Source of the DNA: Varroa destructor
Taxonomy: Eukaryota; Arthropoda; Arachnida; Mesostigmata; Varroidae
DNA length: 64,000 nucleotides
NCBI RefSeq assembly: GCF_002443255.2
Contig: NW_019211454.1
Span: 54,068,118-54,132,117 of the forward strand
Reading direction: 5' to 3'
Below, piece by piece: positions 1 to 10,959 of this stretch (its first letter is position 1; each line of letters starts with the position of its first letter). Position numbers and translations under genes: made by a program. The notes below the pieces were generated by a model that saw nothing but the letters and a program-made list of their open reading frames with translations, was not told where the DNA came from and did not search any database.

Positions 1-246
1 TAGGTCCCGCTTAGTTCTCTAGAAACATCATGGATAGCAATTTCTATTTGTGTTCTGCACTCAGTCGAAGTGACTGCTGTGTGTGAAGCTACGTAATATT
101 ATCTTTTCAATAAGTCGTAGTCGAAGGTCTTTGTATCTGTTATGCAACAACTGGTTATAGCACGATCCTTGGCTAGACGTTAGTAAAGGTTGACAATTAC
201 GTACTGTAGAACAGCCATCTAAGTATGCAGAAGTTTAGTCGACGGT

Positions 247-298
247 TTTCAAAAGTGGCGCTTGAACTTTATTTAAAGTTCAAGCGCCATTTTTGAAA
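247..298. repeat. Long near-perfect foldback (inverted repeat)
   Basis: Bases 247-271 pair with 274-298 around a 2-base centre. The 25-bp stem has a single G-T wobble (255 with 290) and no gaps. Each arm contains the core GTGGCGCTTGAAC or its complement. A shorter related string (GTTTTAAAAGTGGC) recurs near 520-535. Such a structure could be the tip of a foldback transposable element or a small-RNA precursor. The near-absent loop argues against a classical microRNA hairpin. Confidence 0.85.
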
Positions 299-992
299 TT
301 CGGATATGAATTTTCGATATTATTTAAATTCAGTTGTAACCTACCTGACGAACTGGCGGCTCGAACCCCATGTCTCAGATCAGCAATAATGGTAAATCAT
401 TAAAAGTAAAGTCGAGCCGAACGAAGTAGATGTACCACCATAATACAGCAAAATCTTGTTCACTGAACAGGATTGGCCGTGTCCTTAGGCTTTAGTAAGT
501 AACCCTATCGTCATACTAGCCGTTTTAAAAGTGGCACCTAGTACCCCAGGCTGTTTCATCCATATAATCCATAGAGAAAAATTACACATATGTAAATATT
601 TGCTAAATCATCTTTGACGTTGCCAGCCTCGGCCTTTATCATAGGATAGGCTAAATATTTAATATTCGTTCATTCTTAGTAGGCGGTCTATAGGTAGTAA
701 GCTAAGGCTCGTAGGAGTGTCAAACGAATGGCCTGTCTAGACTGAAACAGATGTCAGGCCGTCGTAACGAAACTGGGATGTAGTGATTTTTTTCCTATTT
801 AGATTCCATTAGGTCTCTCGTATACAATAGTTCGATCACATTCGATCGATTAGCAGCAGAAGCGTACTTTCTATGATGATACTTAGGGGACTGTGCGATT
901 ATTCTCAGAATAGCGTAAACTTATTCCGATAAGACAATAACCTATAGCTTGCTTCGGCGCTCATTCAATTATTCTCGTCACAATGATTTAAA

Positions 993-996
<4 letters not shown>

Positions 997-1041
<45 letters not shown>
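997..1041. repeat. (AT)n microsatellite
   Basis: An uninterrupted run of about 22 AT units follows GTAC. It translates as a poly Ile-Tyr run in one frame, which is an artefact and not a protein. Confidence 0.95.
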
Positions 1042-1042
<1 letters not shown>

Positions 1043-4000
1043 GTATTAATTAGGATGGCCAAGACGGTCGGTGTCAGGGCCTGAAGCTGCTGTAAACGTA
1101 TAACCGAGCATGAACGCACTGTAAAAATATGTTGCCTCCATAACAAGTTTAATCTTGTGGACCAATTAAAAAGAGATAAGACATTCAAAAGATTGTTTCC
1201 GCTATAGCTATCTATATTGCATTTCTATGTTTGGAACAATAGAAATTCACAGTTATCATATTAAAAACAGTCGATATCTCTTCTATGAGAGTTTCTGGTT
1301 GACCGCAAAGATTTCAATCAGATATGGTAAATATGACGCTATCGTTTCGGCTCCAACGTGAGCTTATTGGCTGACTCGGTGAAACGTAAATTTAAACCCT
1401 GCTGGCCAGGTTGAACCCCCTTGTGCTACACATTTTTGGGCCGGTTGTCTAGATAGTAGACAAAATTATAAAATATGTTGAAATAAGTTTTAGATGATTA
1501 ACGTAAACGTTAACACAAAGCTTTGCTAACCGAAAATTTGTTACGACGTGATACCCCTTTTCGCGATGCTATGCAGCAAAATTGAAATGCTGTTTAAATG
1601 TTATTATTACAATACATACAACGCGATTCGGTCTTCTTCTATTGTCCTTATTTCGAATTTTTCGATTTTAGCTACATACACTACTGGTTACATATGGCAA
1701 TTTTTACTAGAGAATAGTAAGTGCGGGTAAGAACACTATGTTATGATATGACATCTAAAAATATCTCTTCTGTAGCAAAAACTCAATTCAAGATCAGGGC
1801 CTACTTCATAGATGCGTATCTTAACACTCAGTTGCAGCGAATCTACCAAAAAAAACGACCGTACTTTGAGTTTGTTCTAATATTATGAATACCTGCAAAA
1901 ATGTACTATATATTGTAGAAAAACTTCACAAAAGATACGCGTAGCTCGATAAGAGGCTTTTTGATCACTTCCTCTTCACGTACAGATAATCATATTTTGG
2001 TCATCAATAATGGGCTTACTCGCATACAAATGTCAGCCTTACCAGACTGATACATTATTAGCACAGGTTCGACATGCAAGATGCAGAGAAGAGTTTCAAT
2101 GAAATCTTTTCAAAGCGGAAACGAACAATTATAAAATACCTCGATATTTACCCTAGATCCGCCCCGAATCAATGTAACAAATATAGGGAAATAAAGCCGA
2201 GCACAGTCGTAAAAAATAAATTGTAGTTTTTTTTCTCTCATTTTATTATGGAGTTAGTTTAAACCAGTTGGTTGTATGCTACGAAGGAACGACACCTTGG
2301 TAGCGGCCTATAAAAAAAATCCTGTTTTGATTTCTATTATATGTATAAAAAAAAAAAAAAGTTCCTGCTTTATCAAATGGCTTCTTCAGGGATGAGATGA
2401 ATTATATGTTCGATACATATTTAGCATAAGTTTGACACAGCATAATAAATAGTATGCTTGTGCAGTTCAGCTAGTTTTGGTCACAGAACGTTGGAGATTC
2501 ACCCCACCGCCCATGTTTTTGTTTATCAATGATAGTGTTATAAGAAAAGCACGTGTAGTTAAAGTTCAAAGATGGCCAGTACTAAGTAAGTGTCCAACAG
2601 CATAACAATGACCTCTGTGAGTTCGTTGAATTAAGGCTTAACCAGTGAGTAATTAGCTTTGACAGTGTTGACGAACCTGATTCGGATAATGCACGGTCAA
2701 TTGTTTACCGTAAGGTAAGCCATTGCAGGCAAATCGGGATAACAGTATCATACATTTCAGATCCCTTAAGTCAGGTTCATATTCTCACAGAATTTTCGTT
2801 AAATCTGCCATTCCGATATACCAAATCACGAGACTTAGCCGAGACAACGCTACTACTCGGAATGTATACATGAAACAGAACACAGCGAAAACACTCCTTG
2901 CCTACGATCGTTAGATAGTTTGCAAATTCGATTTTTATCCTTCTAGTTCCGTCTAAGATAACGTGAACATAAGTAAGTTGAAGGACAATGGCCGACGCGC
3001 AGCACATCTGGGCCGTCGACCGTTGGGAAAAGTAGCTCCGGATGTCTTTGACAACACTCACAACCCTTCAAGGAAAGGCTATTCAGAGCAAGTAGCAAGT
3101 TCTCTTGCTAGCAGACGACCTTGTCTATGACATATAATAACCTATCATTGAAATCATGGAAAATAACAACGCTATATAATTGTTTAAACATACAAAATCC
3201 ATGTATATACATGCCTCAACCTAAGAACGAAGTACAGATTCGCTTCATACACTATAGAACGTAAGCTAGCTTTGAGCATATGCCACGTTTGGTATCGAGG
3301 GCGAATCTATTTATAATCGGGTTGGATCCATTCCGTATCAACAAGCAATGGTGCCAAATTCGTCTTGCCTACTGTTTAGTGGCGAGGCACCACAAAATAG
3401 ATAAATACTGAACGCCAAACTTTCAGATCATTTTAAACAAAATTTAATTAAAATGAAAAAGTTGTACTTGATTACGGTATAACATATATAACTTTGTTAA
3501 TAGTGTTTGTTATTTTTTGTTCGTTAGCGTAGTAAACTAACCTTCCATCTAACGTGAAGCCATATCTCTTTTGGGTCTACCATATATTCATTTACATAGT
3601 TACACTAGCAATACTAAATATTATTTAATGTTTATTAATCTTGGCCAGATCCCTCATGAGGTTTAGTACGGAAATTCTACGTCTCAATGCAAATCGTTTA
3701 GGTAGCCTCCAATTTAATGGGAAGTACGTATACCTATTTTACTAGGCGTCCACGGTACATTTTTTTCATTTTATTTCGTTGACTCTAGTAATTTAGCATT
3801 TTCTCTAACCTAAAGCTGCAGCCTAGAAGAAGTAGAAACGATTAAACGAACGTAATTTTTCAAATCGGACTGGTTTAACTTATTGTGTTTCAAGTTTTCT
3901 TAGTTAGAGGAAACTAAAAATGTCTGTACGATTAGCAGATAGACTACGACGAGAAGATCGTTCGTTTTGTGGCACGTCGCAAGTGGTTCATTCATTAAAA

Positions 4001-4125
4001 TGAGTAGTTTAGTCTATAGGTAGGTCGGAACAACGATCTGCATCAGCTGTTGTAAATTGCCCTATTTTTGATTGTAAAAGTAGCTTATTACAGATGCACC
4101 GGCAAGATGAGTTAACTGCACGTAA

Positions 4126-4147
4126 GACGACGACGACGACGACGATG
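4126..4147. repeat. (GAC)n microsatellite
   Basis: Seven GAC units in tandem, ending in GATGATC. There is no coding context around it. Confidence 0.9.
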
Positions 4148-5120
4148 ATCATGCTATGTTGAGCGTGTTTGAGTAAAAGAAAACAATACTATTTATCATA
4201 ACTGTGTATGGAGAGCGGCTGTGAATTTTCACACTGCAACTACGATGCGATCTCTCCGACGCAACGAATATAACGAACGTGATTGATATTAACCACTTTG
4301 ACGGTTAGCCATTGGACAATTCAAATTTGTACGCGGTACGGTTAAGCTGCACGATCTTAGGCATAAATAGATTCGATGCAGTAGCTGACAACTGTATCCG
4401 TGTTCGTAGAGAATCGTAGTCACCTTTTTACCTCGTCCTTTTTGTCTGACTTGATAAGAGGCGATCTTGTACTGATTATATATCGACGGTTGACAAACAC
4501 CGTTCAGTTTCATCTAATGCTCACAGCACGAACATACATGACTACACTATATGCGATTGCAGGGGTTAACTTCGTGGAGGAACATAATTATAGAGGCACA
4601 AATTTTCTTAAGTTTTGCATGTTCTAACAGGAAAAAAGATTTAATAAGCTATCTTGCAATATACGGTTAAAAATTCATTTACTAAATCGATGTACGCACA
4701 TTTTGGCTGCTGGTAGCATTTGGGGCTATAGATTATCAAGCAGTACTGATAGTAAACCATATGCGAGAACTCTATACCGAATAAACGCACTCGTATGTAG
4801 CTTTTACGACGATGCTATACAAGTGTAATTTATTACAGGAGTCAAAAAACCTCGTACATAGCTTAAACGAACAATGAAGCTCAATCTTTGCTCATAAATA
4901 ACACATGAATTCGCAGCGAAGACCGTTTGCATAAAAATTGATTTATTATTTTTAGAGGGCGCGAGCGCAGTGTCACACACGTAATCCAATCAGTGCATGG
5001 GTAACGGTTGTTGAAGCGGCGGTATTATTCAAATAAGCCTGTCATAACAAAAAACCTTACAGGTTCTGTTCATGAACCTTCAGGAACTGTTCATGTGGCT
5101 GTGGACATATTCGACACCGA

Positions 5121-5153
5121 TAGGCTTCCATAACAGACATTGTCTGAAGCCTA
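5121..5153. repeat. Short hairpin with bulge
   Basis: TAGGCTT pairs with AAGCCTA and, inside it, CAGAC pairs with GTCTG around a 3-base loop. Six unpaired bases (5128-5133) lie on the 5' side. I see no surrounding RNA-gene signals. Confidence 0.6.
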
Positions 5154-5236
5154 TATACAACTTGTAAAATACAAGGAAAGTTGTGCGAAAAAAGAAAGTT
5201 CTAAAACGATTTATTCTTTGTAGAAAGCTTAGCAAA

Positions 5237-5265
5237 GATATATATATACATATATATATATATAT
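5237..5265. repeat. (TA)n microsatellite, interrupted
   Basis: TA units with a single CA interruption, followed by GTATG. Confidence 0.9.
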
Positions 5266-6876
5266 GTATGCGGTAGAAAGCCTGACAGATCAGGCTAGGT
5301 AACGAATGGGTAATCGTATATAAATATTGTTACTTTCAAATAACCGGAGATCCAGCAAGGACAAGTAATAGATCCTGCGAGATAATGTAGACTACTCTTT
5401 CGGTTGATCAAAGTGGTTAGCAGCTATTAATAAGAGGTAAATGAGATATTACATGGCAGAGCAATGGATAATCTTGATCATGATCATCAGACTGGGTTTC
5501 TCTCTCAACGATTTTAAACTTTTTGGAATTTCTTTTTCCGAGAAGTAGATATCTCTATACTGTAGGCTACGATCTGTAAAAGGCATCAATGCTGTAACAT
5601 TTACTCAGGTCGGAAATCTGATTTAGTGACGATAAGACGACATACACAGAGAAAGGATTTGCTTTTGTAGTAGCATATTTAACCTAGCTATATTTAGCAT
5701 GACACGGATATACTGCTCGCAAATTGTATCACACAAGTAGACACAATAGCCGTATATATTGATCGGCCAAATGGCTTCATGGACCTTTCAGCAGTGTTTC
5801 TCCAATTACCTTTCGATTTGCATATGTAGACACCGCGAAGCGGGCTTGAGTTGTCGCGACGAGTCCATTGAAGCGACCCCTTCAAATTCTTCGTTTTCCA
5901 TGGAAACCATCCAAACTAGCGGCAAAGATATACCAGTGTCATTTACCAAAACTCTTCCCTATCCAACCTATAATATAAAATGCGTCAAAGTTACTTCTTT
6001 TATAATCTTTCTCAAGTTCGAAAACTTGGGCCGTCATTGGGCGGCCCCACATACGTCCAGCTATTAGACTATAGAATATGCGAATTTTTCAGCGAGATAG
6101 ACTATTTTATTTATTATGCTTGATAAGTACAAAATTAATCGGCACCTTAGCGTCGGTATAAAAGTGCATTAAAAGATTAAATTCAAGATTGTGTCGTAAT
6201 ACTACTAGTTATTTGATCGTATTGAAGTCACCAGCTTATTCCTCAAATCTACTTTATAGACCATACCTTTTTATTTCTTCAGGTCCATTGTCAATAGCTT
6301 AGCAGGACGCCTTTCTGTCTCATATTGGCAACTTCCGAATGGTCACACGACTCATCTTTCTAACTATTTCGTACGAATACAGTGACTGTTGTAGACACTG
6401 CTGTAAATCATATATGAGGTAAGACTCTTCGGCCGTTAAAATGCCTCTGCTCTGGACAGCTTATATGCGAATTTATTCTGTACGACTACCTAAATTTTAT
6501 TCCTTTTGTTAAACGCCATTCTCCAAGCTGACAGACGTTGCGTGCGAGGTTACGGTGTTTCTCGCGGTTTTTTTTTTGTTGTTGCGCAAATTGTCTAGAG
6601 TGTGCAATATACATTTTTGTATCAGTCTTAAACTAATTTTGTGAAGAGTACACCTTCTTAGCCTTTCTTTTTCATCCTCAGTGTTTTTATTATGAGCGAA
6701 CACTCTTGACAGACAAACAATTAAATAACACGTGTCTATCTCAAACTTATTCAGCCTATCATTTTCTAATGACACTCAATTAGCTTGTAATCGGAGGTAG
6801 TCGGGGACGAAGTAAAATATTTACTAAAATTGGTCTGCATATTTTCAGATAGCTTCGAACCGTCTAAGTTGCAACC

Positions 6877-6878
6877 TA

Positions 6879-6930
<52 letters not shown>

Positions 6931-6940
6931 CATATATATA
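6877..6940. repeat. (TA)n microsatellite, longest in the window
   Basis: About 64 bases of TA units with ATG/ACATAC interruptions near both ends. Confidence 0.95.
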
Positions 6941-9900
6941 AGGCATAACAGAAGACAAATAACACTATAATTAATAACAATAGTACACATAGCTTAAAAA
7001 CAAATACTTCTTTGAAGAAGTTATCAAGATGATGAAGCACGGAACATAATGCGGCTTCTTAACGCCTTAATATTTCATGATAGGTTTTCATTTGTGTGGC
7101 CGATCCCCCTTCCCCAATGTTCTGTCCTGGACTGATTCCTATTTGACGTACCGCGTGTATCAGCTAAAGTGCAAAAAAACCCTGACATCTTAAAGAAGTA
7201 AATTATGAGGCGGCGCCAATAGCTCCTGAATTATGAACGGCCCAGTTAATAGACCTAAACGTTTTATCCTTACACCATTTACGAAACGTTACGCACCTCA
7301 TCTTCGCGTGTCTTGCTTTTCGGTTTGCTGAGTTCGCTTTAGCGTTTTTCCGCGCCATTTCAAACCATCCACACCTGCCACCCCGTCTCAGGTGATGATG
7401 AAGAAAATGGAAACAGATGGCCAGACGGCCTCAGTTCTTCGTCGAAAAGCGTCATCAATAGGAGCCTTAAGAACACCGCTGCCACATATATTTTAAAGGC
7501 GCGCATAATCTGGCACCATGACCGCGGTCATGAACGTGCCGAGAAGTTGTGAACTGAATGGCAGAACTTCCCTATTTCAAAGAGTGTTTTTTGAATACTG
7601 CCAGTTACTACAGATGCTATCTTTTTTTTTTTTTTCGTTGTTAGGCCAATATGTGGGATGTTATCATAGTGCAGTGTTTGAATACGATTATTGATTCTGA
7701 TCAAGAAAAGTCAGGTTTATAAACTCGGGATTTATAAATTGAATTTCGGACTCGCATTCCACCTCATAATTGTCCATTAGTTGCGATGGAATTTTTTTAC
7801 CTAATACAGAAATCGACTTATGGGGCAAACACGTAAGGGGAGTGACTTTGAAGCCAGATATACCCAACAGCTGCGACATCATGATGCGATTTCCCTCAAA
7901 GTTAGCCAATTTAATATATGGTTTTATAGTAATATGTGAAATCGACCTTGACTTTATTAACATTTCTAACAAAAATTCTCAGTAAATAGAAATACACTAC
8001 TGATTTGCCTTTCAACTTACATTTCATTAGAATTGAGCATTTTTAAGAAGTTACAAAAAATACAGGCAAGTTCACAAATGATTATTTATTAAAAACTATA
8101 CATATTTCGAAATATTATCATCACTATTATTATGAGAAGCTCAGGAGCTAAGGCAGCTGAAACGTAATTCTCTAGGTCAGAGGTAAGAAAACGGTGAACC
8201 CTTGTCTATGATACTGGATCATCGAGAAAAACTTTTGCCAGTAGACCTTCAGTGATTTTTGAGTGAGGTATCGCTTTTGTGGACTAAGTGGACTTTTGTA
8301 TATTGGAAAAATCTGTTTTTTCCTTAGGTTTCTTTTCGTTCCTGAGTGCATCAGTGGTTACAAAGGGCACACTCTAGTAATTTTTGTTTATTACTGCACG
8401 TTTGGTGCCGTAGCAATGACCGTTTATTGGTTCTACAGAGTCACTCCAATAAGTTTTCGTGCACATGTTTGCATCTATCTCAGTATACGGTTAATTGTAG
8501 CATTTTTTCTGCAGTCAGACGTGTTCTTCAGAGAACCTTTTGCCTTTTTTGTACGAACGTTGACAATGGTACAGCTTGAGTCGTTGGCTTCTGTTGAAAT
8601 GGCATAGTCTTCTCCAGTTGTCGTTTCCGTCTCGACGAGTGTTTAGAGGGTGAAATACAGGTCATAATGCCATAGGCGGATTCTGTAACTATCTCTCTAG
8701 TGGGCCGAATACAATGCTCAAACGAATGCCTGTTGACAGAGATAAACAACAGATTTGGATCCCCTCAGATCGTCGGTAATTTCTTGACGGAGTGCACTTA
8801 TTAGCTCGGCCTGACCCAACTTTGAAAAGGAATTTACGTTGCTATCGTGTTTCCTTGTAACAGAGTTATCTAGAAGGGCGACGCCTGACCTGGCTTTTAG
8901 GAAGGCGGTAAAAATAGGTTCGTCGGAAAAGTGTTCCATCATAACCCGTGGTTCTAATGTATTATTTACTTTGGAGTCGGTCCCAAGTTTAGCAAGTGCT
9001 TCCTGGGTAAGGTTCTTCATACTTGATTGTGACATGCTCGGATTCATCTACTGCTAACTCGTCAAACGGTTCGCCGTTGAATCGGCTGCAGCAACATGGC
9101 AGTGTTGTAAGTTAAGCCTAAAGTCCTTTAAGCAAATGTCGAATGGAATACGACAGTTCCAGTCGGCGAGCGAACACTGTGAAAACTCCGCCGAGTTTAC
9201 AGATACTACGTGAATATTAACGAACTGCCGAATACGACCTTTACAATTCTAATGTACCATCGGACGCCAAAGTGGATTTGACACAAGGTAAGTTCAGCTG
9301 CGTGACGCTATTTATGGCTACGACCGTTCTGTCTGGCTACAAAGGCCAGACTGTCTCCGATCATCAGCCACTGTGACCATCGTCTATTCGTTCAGGTACT
9401 TTTGATAATGTCAATGTAACATTTATTTAGGATTTATTATAAATATAAGGTAAATGTAGTTCGTGTGTTGAGAACTTTGAATACCGCTGCTAAATGGGCT
9501 CATAATATTGAACATTAGTAAATATGGCATCTATTATAATAGGAGGTAAGTTTGTGATGGTGTGGACACGGTTAGACACGACAGCGGTCGGAAACGATGT
9601 TTTTATTAATATTACTGTAAGTATATAAATATTATATTAAAAATATTCTAATTAAAAATAGTGATTTTTCTTAGTGACGTTGGCTTGGCTTGTCGGAAAT
9701 GGCTGACGTTAGACTGGTGTGAGCAATCGTTGAACTCCTGCTCTATCCACATTTAATACATTTGAACCGTCAAAGACCGTTGTGTTTGAATTAGCAGATT
9801 AAGTATTAAAAACGAGCGATGATGAGAAATGAGCCCTGTGTAAGTCCTCATTTAGGGTCAAGGATCGTATATGAATACACTTTTAGATTTGGCGATAACG

Positions 9901-10132
9901 TGCAATTAGATTTCTAAAAAATCCCGGATTGTATCTTATCGCTGGGCAACCCAAATAAAGCTTAGCCTTACCAGAATCTTGAAATTATTGCGTAACGGGA
10001 TAGAAAACGTCCAATTATCAACCGAAGTGATGTGGTACGCGTTATGTTATATGAACGCGTTTAATATTTACTGTCAATCAAATTTATGAAATGTGATAGA
10101 GACTTCTGCCCACTTGCCAAATGGTATCAGTT

Positions 10133-10152
10133 AACAACAACAACAACAACAA
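10133..10152. repeat. (AAC)n microsatellite
   Basis: Six AAC units in tandem after GTT, just downstream of the acidic exon on the opposite strand. Confidence 0.85.
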
Positions 10153-10349
10153 TAAACTAACAACATTTACAACACCGAACAACTCGTGGTGAAATCAAAC
10201 ATCAAATGTATAGGTTTTTGGCGTAATATTGATCCAAAAATCTAAAAACACAGGGGCCCAATTCACGTCTTTAGATGTATTTTGGCTGGGCAAGACAGCC
10301 GTAACAAGAACGTATCAACTGTACCTTTGTACCCGTAGCTCTGATCGCC

Positions 10350-10355
10350 TTTATT
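10350..10355 (-). terminator. Candidate polyadenylation signal for the acidic exon
   Basis: The minus strand reads AATAAA about 190 bases beyond the stop codon of the acidic exon at 10546-10959. This supports that exon being a 3' terminal exon. The hexamer alone is common in AT-rich DNA. Confidence 0.35.
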
Positions 10356-10545
10356 TCATATATTTCATGCGTTCGAAAGCCTTCAACATTAATGTTTTGT
10401 TCTTCGAAACATGTTGCGAATACCTACCTACTGAGTACGAGTAACAGGATAAAGTTCTGCATTAATAGTGGTGTTCAACACAAATCTATTGTCAAGTATA
10501 GATATTCTTTTCCCAGCCCGAGTCTGATTAATCACTACATCAGTC

Positions 10546-10959
10546 TTATTTTTTCGTGTTTGTACCATTACTTGACGGCTTGGTGGCTTCGTCGCAACTT
10601 TCCTCCCTACTGGACTCATCGTCGCCATTTTCCTTTTCGTCATCGATTTCCGTTTTCGAACTCTGAGCTAAAGATTCCTCTGGCTCTATTTCAGATTGTC
10701 CATCAACACCATCGTTCGATGGTTCAGTATTCTTAGCTAAATCAGACGTGCCGCTAGATGGGACATTCTTTGTATCACATTTTACCTGATCTTGCCCGTC
10801 TTTTGATTTATCTACCGCAACAGTGACAGATGTTGGTTTTATCACTTTTTCAGTCATTGTGTCGTAGCCACTGGAGCTGTACTCTGAAGATTTATTATCC
10901 TCTTGGCTCTTGATTTCGGCTTTGTCTTTCTGCTTAGTTTTATCATGCTTCACGCTCAT
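10546..10959 (-). CDS. Acidic, Ser/Lys/Glu-rich protein, probably 3' terminal exon
   Basis: An ATG-started frame of 137 codons with a composition quite unlike chance ORFs in this AT-rich DNA. It is almost devoid of large hydrophobics and is full of Ser, Lys, Glu, Asp, Asn and Thr, with a lysine-rich start (KTKQKDK) and an acidic C-terminal part (EIDDEKENGDDESSREESCDE). I recognise no domain; it looks intrinsically disordered. The frame is open for five codons upstream of the ATG to a possible splice acceptor (TATAG at about 10980), just past an in-frame TGA, so this may be the last exon of a longer minus-strand gene. A minus-strand AATAAA lies about 190 bases past the stop. Upstream at 11070-11279 another open stretch with several cysteines ends in a stop and has no donor in a matching phase, so I did not join the two. 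The function is unknown. Confidence 0.5.
   Translation of the reverse strand: MSVKHDKTKQKDKAEIKSQEDNKSSEYSSSGYDTMTEKVIKPTSVTVAVDKSKDGQDQVKCDTKNVPSSGTSDLAKNTEPSNDGVDGQSEIEPEESLAQSSKTEIDDEKENGDDESSREESCDEATKPSSNGTNTKK

Larger units (their letters stand above)
1..10349. other. Intergenic or intronic AT-rich DNA
   Basis: I find no exon here that I can support. Open frames up to about 114 codons occur on both strands, but ORFs of that length are expected by chance at this composition, and none shows a recognisable domain or a splice-consistent partner. Several of them begin at GTG or TTG rather than ATG. The stretch holds (TA)n and (GAC)n microsatellites, A-runs (such as 2347-2360), a long foldback at 247-298 and a short hairpin at 5121-5153, each listed separately. 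It could be a large intron of a gene lying outside the window. Confidence 0.6.

Noticed and set aside
356..419. GGTTCGAGCC-like B box with CGGCTCGA/TCGAGCCG ends
   Set aside because: There is no A box or anticodon arm. It is only an 8-bp inverted repeat.
988..1188. ORF with a poly Ile-Tyr tail
   Set aside because: It is a translation of the (AT)n microsatellite.
7688..7985. Overlapping ORFs on both strands
   Set aside because: Both look loosely protein-like, but the plus-strand one begins at TTG and neither has splice signals or a recognisable domain.
8263..8607. 114-codon plus-strand ORF with hydrophobic stretches
   Set aside because: It starts at GTG, and its Phe/Leu/Tyr richness follows from T-rich DNA. 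There is no domain or splice context.
8718..9047. 109-codon minus-strand ORF starting at ATG, overlapped by a second protein-like frame after a TGCAG
   Set aside because: ORFs of this length are expected by chance. The two frames compete, no family is recognisable and no partner exon was found.
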